Below, piece after piece: positions 22,125 through 31,324 of a stretch of 64,000 bases of DNA. Below the pieces are notes generated by a model, which had not been told where the DNA came from, ran no database searches, and saw only the letters and a list, made by a program, of their open reading frames with translations. The position numbers were made by a program, and so were the translations under genes. The stretch's first letter is position 1. Each line of letters opens with the position of its first letter. The DNA comes from Euglena gracilis (Eukaryota; Euglenida; Euglenophyceae; Euglenales): contig CP154955.1 of the NCBI GenBank assembly GCA_039621445.1, positions 28,038,725 through 28,102,724 on the forward strand, written 5' to 3'.

Positions 22125-22470
22125 TTCTTTCTGTGTTCATTTTTTTCGTTCGCAGACGATGCGGACAACTGAGAGCCCCTGGTGGGGTTCAGGATTTCAA
22201 CTATCTGAAGTACAAGACTGTTGTCAAGCGTTCTCGCTGGTGGACAGGGCTTATCAGCCCCTTTTTGTAGCTGGTGCAGAACTTCACCATGCTGTGAGTT
22301 GAAGCCGAGTCCAAGTCAAATCATCAAGATCAAGAACAATGTCGGGAAACAAGTCACAAGGTACAAGGAAAGTCCTGTCTAAGGTGTGAAATGAAGTGGT
22401 GGAGAGGGCTTATTGTCCCCCTTTTTGCAGCTGCTGCAGAACTTCACCATGCTGTGACATTTCTGGTTTG
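22125..22470 (+). repeat. Relic 5' UTR copies with a decayed SL-like sequence
   Basis: CTTTCTGTGTTCATTTTTTTCG resembles a decayed SL exon. It is followed by GATGCGGACAACTGAGAGCCCC-TGG-TGGGG, a relative of the conserved uORF/hairpin. AACTTCACCATGCTG (also in copy B at about 20780) occurs at 22272 and 22439. This looks like old 5' ends of the same element family inside the extra DNA of copy B. Confidence 0.5.
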
Positions 22471-22836
22471 CTGCCGGGGCTTGGGGCCCCATAATAGCTA
22501 TTTTATGTCAACCTCTCGACCTGATCATGTCCATGGATTGGATTTGGGCTGTGGACTGGATTAAAGTTGCGAACTGTTCACTTGTTTCTTTTCTGCTGCC
22601 TCAATGCACTGTCAACATTTTTGGGAAGGGGATGTGATCTGTCAATTGGCATGGATCTAAATGTTGGATCTTCCATCTGGGTTTTTTTTCTCTCGAAGAG
22701 ATCCACCTTTGGTTCCACAGGGGCCAGTTTTGTTCAGCTGGGTGGGGGGGGGGGGCATTTTTGTGCCACAGTTGGCCTGAGGCGTGCCACAGTTTTGGCC
22801 ACTTTTTTGGGTGCCACATTTATCAGCCACATGGGT
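22471..22836. other. Extra DNA in copy B, no gene recognised
   Basis: This belongs to the segment absent from copy C. Nothing recognisable was seen apart from G-rich runs. Copy B codons resume near 22837 (ACATCGTCACCAGCC). Confidence 0.45.
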
Positions 22837-22864
22837 GCACAAACATCGTCACCAGCCCCAGCCA

Positions 22865-23219
22865 CCCCCCCCCCCTTTATTGTCCCCCCCCCTTTATTGT
22901 CCCTGGGCCCCGGCCGACGGGGGGTTTTTTTGGCCCGGCCAATGAAATTCCTTTGGTACCCCTTTATTGTCCCCCCCCCTTTATTGTCCGGTCGGGCCTC
23001 CCGGGGGCAGGTCGGTGGGACAATAAAGGGGGGGGGGGTGGTACCACCCCCCCCCCTTTATTGTCCCACCGACCTGCCCCCGGGAGGCCCGACCGGACAA
23101 TAAAGGGGGGGGGACAATAAAGGGGTACCAAAGGAATTTCATTGGCCGGGCCAAAAAAACCCCCCGTCGGCCGGGGCCCAGGGACAATAAAGGGGGGGGG
23201 GACAATAAAGGGGGGGGGG
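22865..23219. mobile_element. Foldback element with arms of about 177 bp
   Basis: A near-perfect palindrome centred at GGTGGTACCACC (about 23042). Each arm contains poly(C), TTTATTGTCC, GGGCCCCGGCCGACGG, GGCCAATGAAATTCC and GGTCGGTGGGACAATAA. It lies in the codons that in copy C read SPATAIPPPTPIGQN, with resumption at TACCCCCACC. A degenerate relative is at 246-430. Confidence 0.85.
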
Positions 23220-23672
23220 TGGTACCCCCACCAACCCCCATTGGCCAAAATCACATTGCCGGGGTTACGCCATTCTCTGCTCCATGCCCACCATCCCTTC
23301 ATCCCACTTTTGAGGAAATTTCTTTTGATGATCGGGGCACCCTTGTATACCTGCCGCGTGGAGCCCTCCTGAATGTCAATCAAACCTACCTGCAATTGTT
23401 GAGGCATTTCAACAGGGAACCCGGCTGGGAAACCCTGCACGCCTTGTGGGCCTTCCCCAAAGCGGTGCTCTGTCCTTTGCAGCGTGGCGGGCGATCGAAC
23501 TGGGCGATGGTGGGGAGAAAAATTGCAGAACGAGCTCGCCTGTATCTCACTCGTCCTGTGTTTGATTCTTGGTTGGACTCCAGTCTCCCACAAAAGCCAC
23601 AAGGCAGACAGACAAGGCAAAAAACAGCACTCGCTGCCAAGGCCACTGAAGAACGGTTCCTTTCCCGCATTG
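23220..23672 (+). pseudogene. Copy B: N-terminal part of the RT protein
   Basis: From PPPTPIGQNHIAG through FEEISFDDRGTLVYLPRG and WAMVGRKIAERARLYL to ERFLSRIE, this is nearly identical to the same stretch in copy C (54346-54798). This region precedes the RT fingers. After codon 'IE' at 23672 a 2.56 kb insertion begins, and the frame continues at 26237. No stop lies within the piece. Confidence 0.9.
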
Positions 23673-24487
23673 AAACCGTGTCTGGGGGCTCCGTTTTCAT
23701 GCCCGAACCGGCGTCTGGGACGCCGGTTCGGGCGGGAATTTCTGCGCCGAACCGGCGTCCCAGACGCCGGTTCGGGCGGGAAACCGGCGTCTGGGGGACC
23801 CAAAATAAAAAAGTGCCAAAAAGTGTCCAAAAGGGTTTGTAGACATGTGGTAATCACATTTGCGCAGTTTTTGGGTGGTCTTGGGCCAAAAATTGGGGTT
23901 TTTTGAGGAAAAGTTTCCTTTTGGCCAATTTTGGAGAATTTCTGAAATAGAATACCACACAGCATGGCTGAAATCTAAGGCCATCTGCTGAAAGCCCTTG
24001 AGAAGAGCTTTCGATCGATGGGTAACATGGCTGCTGAAAAGTGGAATTTCAGATATGCAAATGGGGTCTGAAAAATGCGGAAAAATGCGATCGCTGATTT
24101 TGAGGTCGCTTTGCAGTCTGGCTGAGTTCTGTGGGTACCAAGCGAAAGGTGTTGGCGAGACCTTTCGTTTGACATGCAATTTGCAACCTGAACTGTGGGA
24201 TTTGACAAATTAGGATGTCAAATTTTGGACTACACGATCGCTGAAAATAAGCGCTGCGTGCATTATGGCCGAATCCTGTGATTATCTGTTGAAAGCTCTT
24301 GAGAAGAGCTTTCGATTAATGGGTAACATGGCTTCATAAGTGTGGAATCTGCCATTTTTGACCGGCGGCCCAGTCAAAATCGCCCAAAACTGCCCCAAAC
24401 ATGGGTATTTTGGGCGAAATTGGCCGTGATTCCCTAGCCGCCGGTTCGGGCATGAAAACGGAGCCCCCTAGCCACGGTTTCAAACAC

Positions 24488-24604
24488 TGTGTCCCAGACG
24501 CCGGTTCGGGCGGGAAACCTGTGCCTGGGACGCCGGTTCGGGCTACCGCCCGAACCGGCGTCCCAGGCACAGGTTACCCGCCCGAACCGGCGTCTGGGAC
24601 ACAG
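24488..24604. repeat. Long hairpin of GACGCCGGTTCGGGC units
   Basis: The arms CTGTGTCCCAGACGCC... and ...GGCGTCTGGGACACAG are complementary over about 57 nt. Each arm itself contains two GAACCGGCGTC-type motifs. Further copies of the motif lie at 23702-23790. Confidence 0.85.
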
Positions 24605-25064
24605 TTTTCGATATAAAAAACGTGTTCAGCCCGCCAAATGCCTGCCCTGAAATTCGTGGTCATGAACACGTTTTCAATGAGGGCATTTGTGGCAATGACA
24701 CGTTTTCAGTGAAGGCATCCGGGTTCAGGCACGTTTTCAATGAGGGCATTTGTGTCAATGACACGTTTTCAGTGAGGGCATCTGTGGCAACCTGAGTAAA
24801 AAGCAAAAAACACTATCATGAAAAATCGGCGTGTGGTTGCGAGGCCGGGTGGTCCTCAACGAGTGAGGCGGGTCGGGGGCACTCTACAACACAACAGAAG
24901 GCTAGGTTGCCTTGGAGCACAACGAAACAGAGTGGCGGACATCACGGCACACGACACGCTTTACACAAAGAAACCGTGTTTGGGCCGATTTCGAGACTTT
25001 AAAAGTCTTAAATCTTTCGCCCAAAACACGGTTTCAAACAAGAACAGTGTTTTGGGCCAAAGTT

Positions 25065-25140
25065 TTAGGGGGGCCCAGGGGCGACCGCGGCGCCTTCGGC
25101 GTCGCGGTCCCCGCCCCTGGGCTCCCCCTAAGTCTTGGCC
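25065..25140. repeat. Hairpin with TTCG apex
   Basis: GGGCCCAGGGGCG..CGGCGCC-TTCG-GGCGTCG..CGCCCCTGGGC forms an imperfect stem with a TTCG loop. Confidence 0.7.
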
Positions 25141-25882
25141 CGAACACAGTTTCTTGACACAAAAGAGCCATACTTTGGCTCTTTTGCCAAATCTTGGCAA
25201 TGAAAATGATATGCCAATCACAGACAACTTTGTTCACAGACAACTTTGTTTGTTTGGCGTCACAGACAACTTTGTTCAGCTCCACACAATTTGGATTTTT
25301 GGGAATGGCAACACCACAAAAACCACATTTCTCGTGTTTTATTGGCAGTCGGGACACAGCACGAGGCACAGGGGGTTGGTCAGGGGACCACACACTGTTC
25401 GATGACGCTCGCCTCATCGAACAACAGGCTGGGTTCCAGCTCCCATCCCGTCCAGGCAACAAAGAAAGCATCCAGCTCGGGATAACAGGCTTGCCAGTTG
25501 GCAACAGCAGCAAGCTCTGCACCTACGGAGCCGGACTTTTTCTTTGTGTTGCCCTGTGCCAGCAAGGTGCCATGAAGGGGGTCCGTCCTAGGGGGAGGTG
25601 GCAAAAGACCATTCACAAAGTTTGCCGTGCGTTTGGCCATATTGGCAGGGCTGCGGGAAAAAAGAAAAAAAGAAAAAAGGGGGGGGGGTGACACGTTTTC
25701 AGTGAGGGCATTTGTGGCAATGACACGTTTTCAGTGAAGGCATCCGGGTTCAGGCACGTTTTCAGTGAGGGCATTTGTGTCAATGACACGTTTTCAGTGA
25801 AGGCATCCGGGTTCAGGCACGTTTTCAGTGAGGGCGCCGTTTTTTGGGTCCGAATTTCACAAATTGGCGTTTTTGACCCCTT

Positions 25883-26061
25883 GGAGATCAGGCAGTGAAC
25901 TTTGGGTTTTTCGGGCGGGACCCCCCCCCACCCCCCCCGTCTTCATTGGAAATACATGGCGGTGAACTTCACCGGTGAACTTCACCGGTGAAGTTTCTCC
26001 ATTGAAATTCCTTTAGGGGCGAAGCCCCCAACCCCCCCCCCCCCACCCCTGCCTAACCTCC
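25883..26061. mobile_element. Short TIR insert, family 1 (3-bp duplication CTT)
   Basis: 179 bp, with ends GGAGATCAGGCAGTGAAC and CCCTGCCTAACCTCC, CTT on both sides (25880-25882 and 26062-26064), and a GGTGAACTTCACCGG palindrome inside. It is very similar to the copy at 29064-29241. Confidence 0.9.
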
Positions 26062-26125
26062 CTTGCGTGAATCATGACCACGAATTTCAGGGCAGGCATT
26101 TGGCGGGCTCTGAAAACGTTTTTAA

Positions 26126-26238
26126 ACAAATTGTGGCTGAGCCCAGATTTCAGCCTGAAAACGTGTTCAGGGGCCCCCTTCGGGGGCCCCTGGCTGAACA
26201 CGTTTTCAGGCTGAAATCTGGGCTCAGCCACAATTTGT
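26126..26238. repeat. Terminal hairpin of the 2.56 kb insertion
   Basis: The arms ACAAATTGTGGCTGAGCCC... and ...GGGCTCAGCCACAATTTGT pair over about 52 nt with a TTCG loop flanked by GGGGCCCCC. One arm carries 4 additional bases. It lies directly at the right junction of the insertion. Confidence 0.9.
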
Positions 26239-28036
26239 GTATAGAAAGCCTTGTTGGCCACGGGGCTATTTCAAAAGCCTGCCGAGAGCTCACCTCTGAG
26301 GGGGTTCAGAACAGCAATGACCCAAAAGTGATTCAAAGGCTGCGTGACCTTCACCCACCAGAGCCTCCACCGCGCATCCCGGTGTCCGACCCTTCCCAAA
26401 CGATCACCTTTCCTTCGGACCCAGAAAGCACAAAAGAACGATTGCAAAATTTGCGCAAAGCCATATTCGGGTTCCCAAAGGAATCCGCACCGGGTCCTTC
26501 TGGCCTGAGACCTGACCACCTCAAGGCCATGGTTGGAGACTACCTAGGGGCTTGTGGGGATGACCTCCTCGAAGTGCTTGATACCTTCATCTGTCGGGCA
26601 ATTACAAACGGTGTTCACCCCGGCATGGCCTCAATTCTTTCCTCAGCCAGGTTGACACCTCTGCGAAAACAGAACAAACAAACAGCAATGGAAGAGGATG
26701 CTTTTGGGAACCTTGTGGAGAACACGGTGTGTGATGAAGACACTCGCCCAATCGCAGCAGGTGAAACCCTTCGCCGATTGGTTGGCAAATGCCTCATGCG
26801 TCATCCCACAGTGGTAAACGCTTTGAAAGAACTGAGTCCTCCACAATGTGGCGTTGGTGTGCCGAATGCTTGTCCACTGATCGCAATGGGAATCCAACAA
26901 ATGGTGGACACTTTGGGGGGTTGGTACGCCGTGGCGAGGGGGTCCGAATAGGGGGGGGGGGGGGGGGGGGGGGAAATGGCGTGGCGAGGGGGTCGGCGAC
27001 CAGGGGGGGGGAGGGGTGTACCATGGTCGCCAACAAAATTTTCGTTCAAAAAATCGCGAAAATCGCCGGTGGCGTGGCGAGGGGGTCCGGCTAGGGGGGG
27101 GGGAGGGGGGGTAAATGGCGTGGCGAGGCCCTTGGAGAGGGGGGGGGGAGGGGTGTACCAACCCCCCTTTGCACTCAGACAGAGACAATCGCTGGGGGCT
27201 GGTTCAAGTGGATTTCAGGAATGCCTTCAACTCTTTGTCACGGGAAAAAATCCTGCAATCCATCCGTAGACGATGCCCAGAAGTGTGCCCTTGGCTGGAT
27301 TCGTGCTACGCCCAACACAGCAAGCTGTATTGTGGAAACCATTGTCTGCCTTCCCAGAGGGGGGCTCAGCAAGGCGACCCATGTGGACCAGCAGCTTTCG
27401 CTTGGGGAGTGCAAGACCTTTGTGAGGGCCTCTCACCGTTGGTCGAATGGCAGGGATGGTACTTGGATGACGCCCATCTGCTGGGATCGCCAGCCCAACT
27501 GCACAATGCCCTTGCCTTCCTGATTCGCGAGGCAGCCACGCTTGGGTTGGCCGTAAACCCTGCAAAATGTCGATTGTGGGGACCAGCGTTCACATCAACA
27601 GAAGGCGTCCCTTGCATTCCCCCTGGCACGCCACACGACAGCCCCTTACATCAAATACCACTGACCGCCTTTGTTGCTGGTCCTGGTTTGACAGTTTTGG
27701 GGGTCCCTGTCCACCACCCCCAAGATGACCGCTTCTGTGACGAAGTTTGGAATAAGCGCATTGCAGACATCCGACGTTCTTGCACAATACTTCAACACCT
27801 ACCTCAATCGCATGTGCAATTCACCTTGCTTCGTTTTTGTTTATCTGCTTGCAAAGTGAATGACCTCTTGCGCGCCTGCAAAATCACCTCTGCAACAACG
27901 GCATGCAAGACATTGTCGGGAATTATTCGGGAAACATTCAGTGGCATGGTCGGCTCCCCTTGCACTCCAGAAGAATGGTTGCAAGTTTTCCTGGCCATCA
28001 GATGCGGTGGACTGGGGATCTCGGATCCACTATTTC
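26237..28036 (+). pseudogene. Copy B: reverse transcriptase domain
   Basis: It continues SLVGHGAISKACRELTSEGV and contains SAPGPSGLRPDHLKAM, the GETLRRLVGKCLM block, motif A VQVDFRNAFNSL, motif B GAQQGDPCGPAAFA, catalytic YLDD and LGVPVHHP, ending at GGLGISDPLF. A family 2 insert (26916-27166) sits exactly between the codons for MVDTL and HSDRDNRW. Apart from that insert, the segment is open and nearly identical to copy C. RT would copy the element RNA at the nicked target. Confidence 0.9.
26916..27166. mobile_element. Short TIR insert, family 2 (5-bp duplication CTTTG)
   Basis: Ends are GGGGGTTGGTACGCC and GTGTACCAACCCCC. CTTTG lies at 26911-26915 and 27167-27171. Excision with one CTTTG restores the RT reading frame precisely as in copy C. 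Confidence 0.9.
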
Positions 28037-28050
28037 TATATATAAATCAA

Positions 28051-28135
28051 CAGACACCAACGATTTCAGCAGGGGCGCCGGGCCGTGCGAGCGAAGCGAG
28101 CGGCCCGGCGCCCCTGCTGAAATCGTTAGTGTCTG
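28051..28135. repeat. 85-bp hairpin (CAGACAC..GTGTCTG)
   Basis: 34-nt arms CAGACACCAACGATTTC.. and ..GAAATCGTTAGTGTCTG have one mismatch and a GC-rich loop of 17 nt. A related AATCCGCTAGTGTCTG lies near the right end of the insertion. Confidence 0.9.
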
Positions 28136-28254
28136 ATGATTTACTAAAACCTATTTCGTCTGGGCCCGCACGCCTGTCTTGAAAATTCATTCGACCGATG
28201 CACCTGGCTTCAGTTTTGGCCGGTTTTTTCATTTTTTTCAAGAAAACGTACGCC

Positions 28255-28500
28255 GTCTTGGAAATCGTTTTACACTAACACATCCCTGTCTTGGAAATCG
28301 TTTTACACTAACGGATCCCTGTCTTGGAAATCGTTTTACACTAACGGATCCCTGTCTTGGAAATCGTTTTACACTAACAAACGCCTGTCTTGGAAATCGT
28401 TTTACACTAACAAACGCCTGTCTTGGAAATCGTTTTACACTAACAAACGCCTGTCTTGGAAATCGTTTTACACTAACGGATCCCTGTCTTGGAAATTATT
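28255..28500 (+). repeat. 33-bp tandem repeat array, left (8 units)
   Basis: Units start GTCTTGGAAATCGTTTTAC at 28255, 28288, 28321, 28354, 28387, 28420, 28453 and 28486 (the last partial), at an exact 33-bp spacing. Confidence 0.95.
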
Positions 28501-28551
28501 TGCTCTTTGATGATGGTGATATGTTCTTCTTGTCCTCGGTTTTTGTTCTTA

Positions 28552-29063
28552 ATGGCTAAACGGGCGAACCTTGTGGCGTTCGCCGGACTGAAACCTCCCC
28601 CCCCCTGAGGATTTTGTTGCTGCGATCCGCAAAATTTCTGAGGGCGGTAAGCAGGAGGCAGATGACCCGGTGAACGGCCCCCTGTTTGCTAAGAAAGAAA
28701 CCAAGAGACTTTCCGGAGCGCAAGGCGTCCAACGATCCGGCATCCTACATTTTCTGACTTTTGTTGATTTTTGTGCGGATAACGGGTTAAAGTATGACTC
28801 GTTGGACGAATATTTGCGAGGTTGGGCTCGTCGCACCATTTTTCCGGTGTATTTGTTTGACGATGAGGCTGACGTGGAAAGTTGCAAACAACAGCGGGCC
28901 ACACAGAACTTCCCACTAAAAGAACTTCCTACAGACTCCTGGCGAAGTTATGTGAACGGCATGATGAGGGCGTACAATGCAACGGCCCCAAAAATTGCCT
29001 TGGCTGTATTGTGCGAGCTGCACAGGCAGCTGAAAACGTGGGAACAACAAACGGGAGCCTATT
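28552..29063 (+). CDS. Uncharacterised protein of about 170 residues inside the 1.6 kb insertion
   Basis: The ATG at 28552 starts MAKRANLVAFAGLKPPP. A run of nine C (28597-28605) then throws it out of frame; the following frame reads EDFVAAIRKISEGG and continues openly through FLTFVDFCADNGL, DEYLRGWARR, VYLFDDEADVESC, DSWRSYVNGMMRAY and LCELHRQLKTWEQQTGAY. The family 1 insert begins at the natural stop (TAT-TGA). The frames differ by one base in the homopolymer, so either the copy is mutated or the run is misread. The helical pattern recalls N-terminal SAM-like domains of tyrosine recombinases, but no catalytic Arg/His/Tyr set is present, and I do not assign a function. Confidence 0.5.
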
Positions 29064-29241
29064 GGAGATCAGGCACTGAACTTTGGGTTTTTCGGGCAGG
29101 ACCCCCCCCACCCCCCTCCTCTTCATTGGAAATACATGGCGGTGAACTTCACCGGTGAACTTCACCGGTGAAGTTTCTCCATGAAAATTCCTTTAGGGGC
29201 GAAGCCCCCAACCACCCCCCCCCCACCCCTGCCTAACCTCC
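29064..29241. mobile_element. Short TIR insert, family 1 (3-bp duplication ATT)
   Basis: 178 bp, ends GGAGATCAGGCACTGAAC and CCCTGCCTAACCTCC, ATT at 29061-29063 and 29242-29244. It lies at the stop codon of the small gene and replaces the stop with insert-derived codons. Confidence 0.9.
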
Positions 29242-29405
29242 ATTGATCCATTGCCTTGTGTGCATCAGTTGGCCGCCTTGTGTCCCAGTTGCGGGGTCCC
29301 CCCTTTCGTTTCCACGTCCCCCGCACTTCATCAACATCAACAGCACCACCGCCTCATCTGTGTTTTGTTAACTCCTCACATCTTGCTTTTTTAGGTTTTT
29401 TGTTT

Positions 29406-29567
29406 GTCTTGGAAATCGTTTTACACTAACGATCGCCTGCCTTGGAAATCGTTTTACACTAACGGTCGCCTGTCTTGGAAATCGTTTTACACTAACAAAC
29501 GCCTGTCTTGGAAATCGTTTTACACTAACAAACGCCTGTCTTGGAAATCGTTTTACACTAACGGATT
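29406..29567 (+). repeat. 33-bp tandem repeat array, right (5 units)
   Basis: The same unit as 28255-28500 and in the same orientation, starting at 29406, 29439, 29472, 29505 and 29538. The two arrays flank the small gene as direct repeats. Confidence 0.95.
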
Positions 29568-29632
29568 CAGCCTGAAATCCGCTAGTGTCTGTAGAAATTC
29601 AAGACAGGCGTCGGGCCCAGGAAATAGGTTTT

Positions 29633-30675
29633 AACGTGTGCCAGCCAGATTGTCTCAAGTGGTGGACTTCTGTCGAAGAGCTCCCTCTGTCTTGGGCCGG
29701 CCCGCTGCCTTGGACATCCTTCCCAAAGACACTGATGATTGTTTACGGACAGCCCTCAATGAACTTGGTCAAATAGCCCCACTGCCACAATGGGCCACTG
29801 ACAAAAATTTGATCCCTCAGGCACAGTCTCCACACAATTCACAACGTTGGTGGAATCAGTAGAGCATGCTTGCCCGCCAGAAAACACTTCGGGACACATT
29901 GAATGGACCTGATGCTGTACGCTTTGCAAGCCAATGCCAGCCACACGCTATGGCATGGGCCGCTTTGACACCATCTCAAGGACTCCGCACCCTGTTGCCC
30001 ACAGCTGAATTCCGCTGCACACTTCGTTGGTCCCTTGGAATGACTCCCACACCAATGGAATCCGATCCCAACCTCTGTCCCAAATGCTTTGGACAATCAG
30101 ATTTTCTCGGACACCACCTCGTTTGCTGCAAATCAAACTTCATCACCCGGCGGCACGGGGCGGTACAAGGTTTTCTGACAACCACAACACAGAAGGCAGG
30201 ATTTACAGCCCGTAAAGAACAACGAGCTGATGACCATTCCCGGCCTGAGGATATCTTCATTCCTCGCTTGGACAGTGATGGACCCGTTGCAGTGGATGTG
30301 ACAATCCGCCACACCCTTGCGCAAAGTCATCCGCTGCGAAGTGCAGAGAGCCTTTCACAATGGCAAACACGTAAGGAGGCTGAAAAGCATGCCAAATATG
30401 ATGCAACATGCCAACGACTGGGCTGGCGGTTGACGCCATTCGTCATGGATTGCTCTGGGGGCATGGGACAAGAAGCGCGCTCCTTAATGGCCACCCTCCT
30501 CAAGGCCCTTCTGGGGCAGCGGGAAGGGTGGCAGCGGCGGGCCGCAGAAGCAGACATTTGGCAGGGCCTGTCCTTCACACTTATCAGAGAAATCAGCAAA
30601 CAGCTCGTTTGGAGCTTGTATTCTTCCAAAGATGAGATCACCCTGTCTTCTGCCCACTCACCCTATTCTGTCTGA
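29633..30675 (+). pseudogene. Copy B: C-terminal part with CCHC finger and RLE
   Basis: It resumes at RVPARLSQVVDFCRR; one in-frame TAG near 29860 replaces a Gln codon present in copy C. The finger CPKCFGQSDFLGHHLVCC..RRHGAVQGF is followed by the endonuclease signature (SRPEDIFIPRLDSD..AVDVTIRH). Here the PGD of copies C and D reads PED. It ends at 30675 with SAHSPYSV and a stop. The 3' UTR follows. Confidence 0.9.
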
Positions 30676-30896
30676 AGGCCTTTGAGCACAAACTCTCAAC
30701 CAAATAACTAACCTTGAACTCTCACCTGCCAAGTTTTTAACCACTAGTTACCCCCTGAGCTGAGCAGAGCCACACGCCGAGCCAAAGACAAATCCATGGG
30801 TCACATATCACATAGACACACAGAGAAGCAAAACACAACAAAAGCCAAAACCCGACACAAACACGCCATCCTGTGGCAAAAGCGGTAAAAATCCCG

Positions 30897-31215
30897 GATC
30901 TGGCCAGGGGGGGGGGGGGGTTGTGGGCCGACCCTAGGGTCGGCCCACGGTCGCCAAAGGTGGCCAAAGGTCGCTATGGGTATTTCCTACTCAGTCTTTT
31001 TTTGCCATGTCGCGGCGTAGGCAACTGTTCCACGGCCCTAAAAAAAAAATCCCTTGTGTGTGCAACTCCTTTTCTGTGTAAGTTGCGCTAATTTGCCGTG
31101 GAGCGCATTTTTTGACATCAACCCCATTGGCGACCATGGCGACCTTTGGCGACCTTTGGCGACCGTGGGCCGACCCTAGGGTCGGCCCACAAACCCCCCA
31201 CCCCAGGCCAGATCT
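30897..31215. mobile_element. TIR insertion in the 3' UTR of copy B
   Basis: Inverted ends of about 60 bp: GATCTGGCC, G-run, TTGTGGGCCGACCCTAGGGTC, then GGTCGCCAAAGG. Absent from copy C at 57590. The host UTR segment (ACACAGAGAAGCAAAACACAAC... GTGGCAA.AGCGGTA) is present on both sides (30815-30888 and 31232-31307), so an approximately 80-bp stretch was duplicated. Confidence 0.75.
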
Positions 31216-31324
31216 ACCCCCCTATCACATAGACAGACAGAGAAGCAAAACACAACAAAAGCCAAAACCCGACACAAACACGCCATCCTGTGGCAATAGC
31301 GGTACAAACGCCCCCCTCCCCGCC

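Larger units (their letters stand above)
23673..26236. mobile_element. 2.56 kb composite insertion in copy B
   Basis: Copy C reads directly from GCATTGAAA to GCCTTGTTGGCC; here the junction contains 2.56 kb. GAAA is present on both sides (23669-23672 and 26233-26236), suggesting a 4-bp duplication. The insert holds reiterated palindromes GAACCGGCGTC..GACGCCGGTTC (23702-23790 and 24488-24604), reiterated ACACGTTTTCAGTGA units (24660-24780 and 25690-25840), a hairpin near 25070-25135, a family 1 insert and a large terminal hairpin. No transposase-like frame was recognised, so it seems non-autonomous or built from several elements. Confidence 0.65.
28037..29632. mobile_element. 1.6 kb gene-carrying insertion with TIRs and 33-bp arrays
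   Basis: Copy C reads CACTATTTCAACGTGTG where copy B has 1.6 kb of extra DNA. Main inverted repeats of about 38 bp start AAAACCTATTTC (28146) and end, reversed, at 29632 (AAAACCTATTTCCTGGGCCC). Inside are two arrays of a 33-bp unit, one small gene and a family 1 insert. An 85-bp hairpin and TATATATAAATC lie outside the left TIR. No target duplication could be defined. It could be a non-autonomous DNA transposon that carries its own gene. Confidence 0.75.

Noticed and set aside
24818-25405. 195-codon plus-strand frame in the 2.56 kb insertion
   Set aside because: It runs through a GC hairpin and simple repeats. There is no conserved motif and no second copy.
28255-28500. CRISPR array (regularly spaced repeats)
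   Set aside because: Units are contiguous 33-bp tandem repeats with variation of a few bases and no unique spacers; the context is eukaryotic.
29406-29634. Protein with SWKSFYTN repeats
   Set aside because: It is the translation of the 33-bp DNA repeat array. The same unit occurs in non-coding DNA on the other side of the small gene.
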